Below are positions 62,527 to 64,000 of a DNA stretch of 64,000 bases, piece after piece. The DNA lies in contig JAUJOZ010000004.1 of the NCBI GenBank assembly GCA_030447415.1, positions 1-64,000 on the forward strand, given 5' to 3'. The notes below the pieces were generated by a model. That model was given only the letters and a program-made list of their open reading frames with translations, did no database searches and was not told the DNA's origin. The first letter of the stretch is position 1; the number at the start of each line of letters is the position of its first letter. Both the position numbers and the translations under genes were made by a program. This DNA is from Thermomicrobiales bacterium. Its GTDB lineage: Bacteria; Chloroflexota; Chloroflexia; Thermomicrobiales; UBA6265.

Positions 62527-64000
62527 ATGGCTCGTCGGCTGGTGCTCGTGCTTCTGGTGGCTCTGGGGACGATCGCCGTGGGGAGCCGTGGCGCCACCGG
62601 CGTCGGCAGCCCACTCTACCCGGATCTCCAGACGCTCAGACCCTCGGGGCTCTACTTCGGGTCGGCCTACCTGGGCGACGGGCTGCTGCACTACCTGCTT
62701 CGCTTCTCCAACACGGTCTGGAACGCGGGCGAGGGTCGGCTGGAGCTGCAAGGAGACCCGAGCCCCGGCGGCCACAGCGGCATCTACCAGAACCTCTACG
62801 ATGGCTCGATCGGCGGCAGCCTGGCTCTCCAGCGTTTCGTCGGCGACGATTTCATCTACCACCCGGATCATTACCACTACCACTTCGAAGGATTCGCGAC
62901 GTACTCCTTGCTCAAGCGGGATAGCGCCGGGGTCTACCAGGACACGACGCGGCGCGGCTACAAGACCAGCTTCTGCATCATCGATTACAGCCGAATCACG
63001 TCCTCTGGACCGTCGTGGGCCGTGTACACCGGGTGCAACGGGTCGCTCCAGGGGCTGTCCGTCGGCTGGGGCGACACCTACTACGCCTCGCTGCCCGGAC
63101 AGTGGATCGACCTTGGGACGAGCCCCATGGCGAACGGCAACTACGCCATCCGCTCCGTCGCTGACCCGCAGAACAGGCTCGCCGAAGGGGGACGCGACGG
63201 CAACAACGCCGCCACGACCTACTTCAGTGTCAGCGGCGGCGTCATCTCCATCCAGAGCGGCCCCGTGGCGCCCCCGCCGGCGTCGTGCAGCCTCAGCTAC
63301 GCGACCGGCTTCGTCGGTGGGTCGACTACCGTCTCCTGCACCGGCTTCAGCCCAAACGAAACGGTCAACATCTACTGGGAGACGGCGACGACGCCGGTCC
63401 TGAACTCGTTCACCGCGAACGGGAGCGGCGCCGGCAGCGCCACGATCTACATCCCGTCATCGACGAAGGGAATTCACAGCGTGCTGGCGGTCGGCGCCAG
63501 CAGCGGCCGGCAGGCGACCGCGTCGTTCACGGTGGCGCCCAGCATCACGTTGACACCGACATCGGGCGCGGCCGGCACGACGGTGAACGTCACGCTGCGT
63601 GGCTTTGGCTCCACCGAGACGGTCAACGTCCGCTGGTACACGGCGAGCACCACCTACCAGACGGTGGCGAGCCCGACGACCTCGACGAAGGGCACGGCGC
63701 TGACCAGCTTCGTCGCGCCCACCGGCACGACCGGCAGCCACAAGGTCGCCGGGGCAGGTGTCGCGAGCGCCGGTTGGGCAGAGACGACCTTCAGTCTCGC
63801 GGCCTCCTCGCCGTCGCCAACGCCGTCCCCGACGCCGTCGCCCACGCCGTCCCCGACACCGAGCCCGACCCCGGCACCGACCGCTTCTCCGACGCCGGCA
63901 CCGACGCCCAGCCCGACCCCGGTGCCGACTCCCACGCCATCGCCGACGCCATCGCCGACGCCGGTGCCGACGCCCAGCCCAACGCCGAGCCCGACGCCGA
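62527..64000 (+). CDS. Secreted lysyl-oxidase-domain protein, 3' end beyond window
   Basis: The open frame runs from ATG 62527 (GGAGGGGCGG upstream) to the window end without a stop, at least 491 codons. A signal peptide ([18 protein letters not shown], 3-20) leads to a lysyl-oxidase-like copper domain (about 30-245). It has [12 protein letters not shown] at 112-123 (the His-rich copper motif), [30 protein letters not shown] and [12 protein letters not shown]. Two immunoglobulin-like repeats follow ([40 protein letters not shown]), then a Pro-Thr/Ser linker from about residue 428. It probably acts on envelope or extracellular amines. It is probably surface-anchored; the anchor would lie beyond the window. 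Confidence 0.85.
   Translation, partial: MARRLVLVLLVALGTIAVGSRGATGVGSPLYPDLQTLRPSGLYFGSAYLGDGLLHYLLRFSNTVWNAGEGRLELQGDPSPGGHSGIYQNLYDGSIGGSLALQRFVGDDFIYHPDHYHYHFEGFATYSLLKRDSAGVYQDTTRRGYKTSFCIIDYSRITSSGPSWAVYTGCNGSLQGLSVGWGDTYYASLPGQWIDLGTSPMANGNYAIRSVADPQNRLAEGGRDGNNAATTYFSVSGGVISIQSGPVAPPPASCSLSYATGFVGGSTTVSCTGFSPNETVNIYWETATTPVLNSFTANGSGAGSATIYIPSSTKGIHSVLAVGASSGRQATASFTVAPSITLTPTSGAAGTTVNVTLRGFGSTETVNVRWYTASTTYQTVASPTTSTKGTALTSFVAPTGTTGSHKVAGAGVASAGWAETTFSLAASSPSPTPSPTPSPTPSPTPSPTPAPTASPTPAPTPSPTPVPTPTPSPTPSPTPVPTPSPTPSPTP
63808..64000 (+). repeat. PTPSPT-coding low-complexity repeat
   Basis: A tract of imperfect 6-bp-based repeats (ccg-acg, ccg-tcg) encoding alternating Pro-Thr-Pro-Ser. 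It lies at the 3' end of the lysyl-oxidase-domain gene and continues past the window. It forms an extended wall-spanning linker. Such tracts are prone to length change. Confidence 0.85.

Noticed and set aside
63808..64000. Regular repeat that could look like a CRISPR or satellite array
   Set aside because: It is a coding PTPSPT tract in frame with the lysyl-oxidase-domain gene, with no spacers.

Overview
The window is a 64 kb, high-GC bacterial chromosome segment with dense, mostly short-spaced gene clusters, frequent GTG/TTG starts and purine-rich Shine-Dalgarno sites. Gene content (TctA/TctB, M81 peptidase beside a peptide ABC transporter, CopC-CopD fusion, DUF2243, DUF983, Uma2 remnant, lysyl-oxidase-domain secreted protein, IS701 debris) and the protein style fit the Chloroflexota, most likely class Thermomicrobia (Sphaerobacter-like). 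This placement is inferred from gene content only; no rRNA, tRNA or CRISPR array was seen.

Layout. 0-2.1 kb: end of a tripartite tricarboxylate transporter operon (tctB-tctA). 2.1-4.7 kb: a decayed GNAT gene, then an ABC-F ATPase. 5.0-10.4 kb: peptide/nickel-type ABC uptake operon (binding protein, two permeases, no ATPases) ending in an M81-family metallopeptidase; the first permease is broken by an exact 55-bp tandem duplication. 10.4-19 kb: a relic of a second abcF start, a LigB-type dioxygenase, a frameshifted CopC-CopD protein, a uppP/flippase pair, an RraA-like protein and a nucleotidyltransferase. 19.2-22.7 kb: IF-1, a DEAD-box helicase with a C-terminal zinc ribbon, and a thioredoxin-reductase-like flavoprotein. 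23.6-29.3 kb: an arsenic operon (arsR, an 85-aa protein with a Cys-rich tail, arsM, an arsO-like flavoprotein, an MFS exporter, a decayed metallophosphoesterase and a small Cys protein) with two matching palindromes, the likely ArsR operators. 29.3-34 kb: MFS/glutaredoxin pair, phosphoesterase, DUF983, Usp. 33.4-39 kb: two DoxX proteins flanking a secreted protein and a multicopper oxidase, followed by a two-component system. 39-49 kb: MBL-rhodanese fusion, BipA, DUF2243, an orphan SagB-type dehydrogenase, a frameshifted Nudix gene and a GNAT operon with two small proteins. 49.5-56.6 kb: a large LuxR-type ATPase regulator divergent from an orphan sugar-binding protein, then an insertion-sequence graveyard and a truncated ATPase regulator. 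57-64 kb: membrane protein, PHP phosphoesterase, Hsp20, and a secreted lysyl-oxidase-domain protein running off the window.

Two themes stand out. The first is metal and metalloid handling: arsenic methylation/oxidation/export, copper proteins, and persulfide and thiol redox enzymes. The second is an unusually high load of broken genes: about fourteen frameshifted, truncated or relic genes. Several carry many lesions and look genuinely decayed. Three (the permease, copCD and the Nudix gene) carry a single lesion and could be recent mutations or assembly errors.
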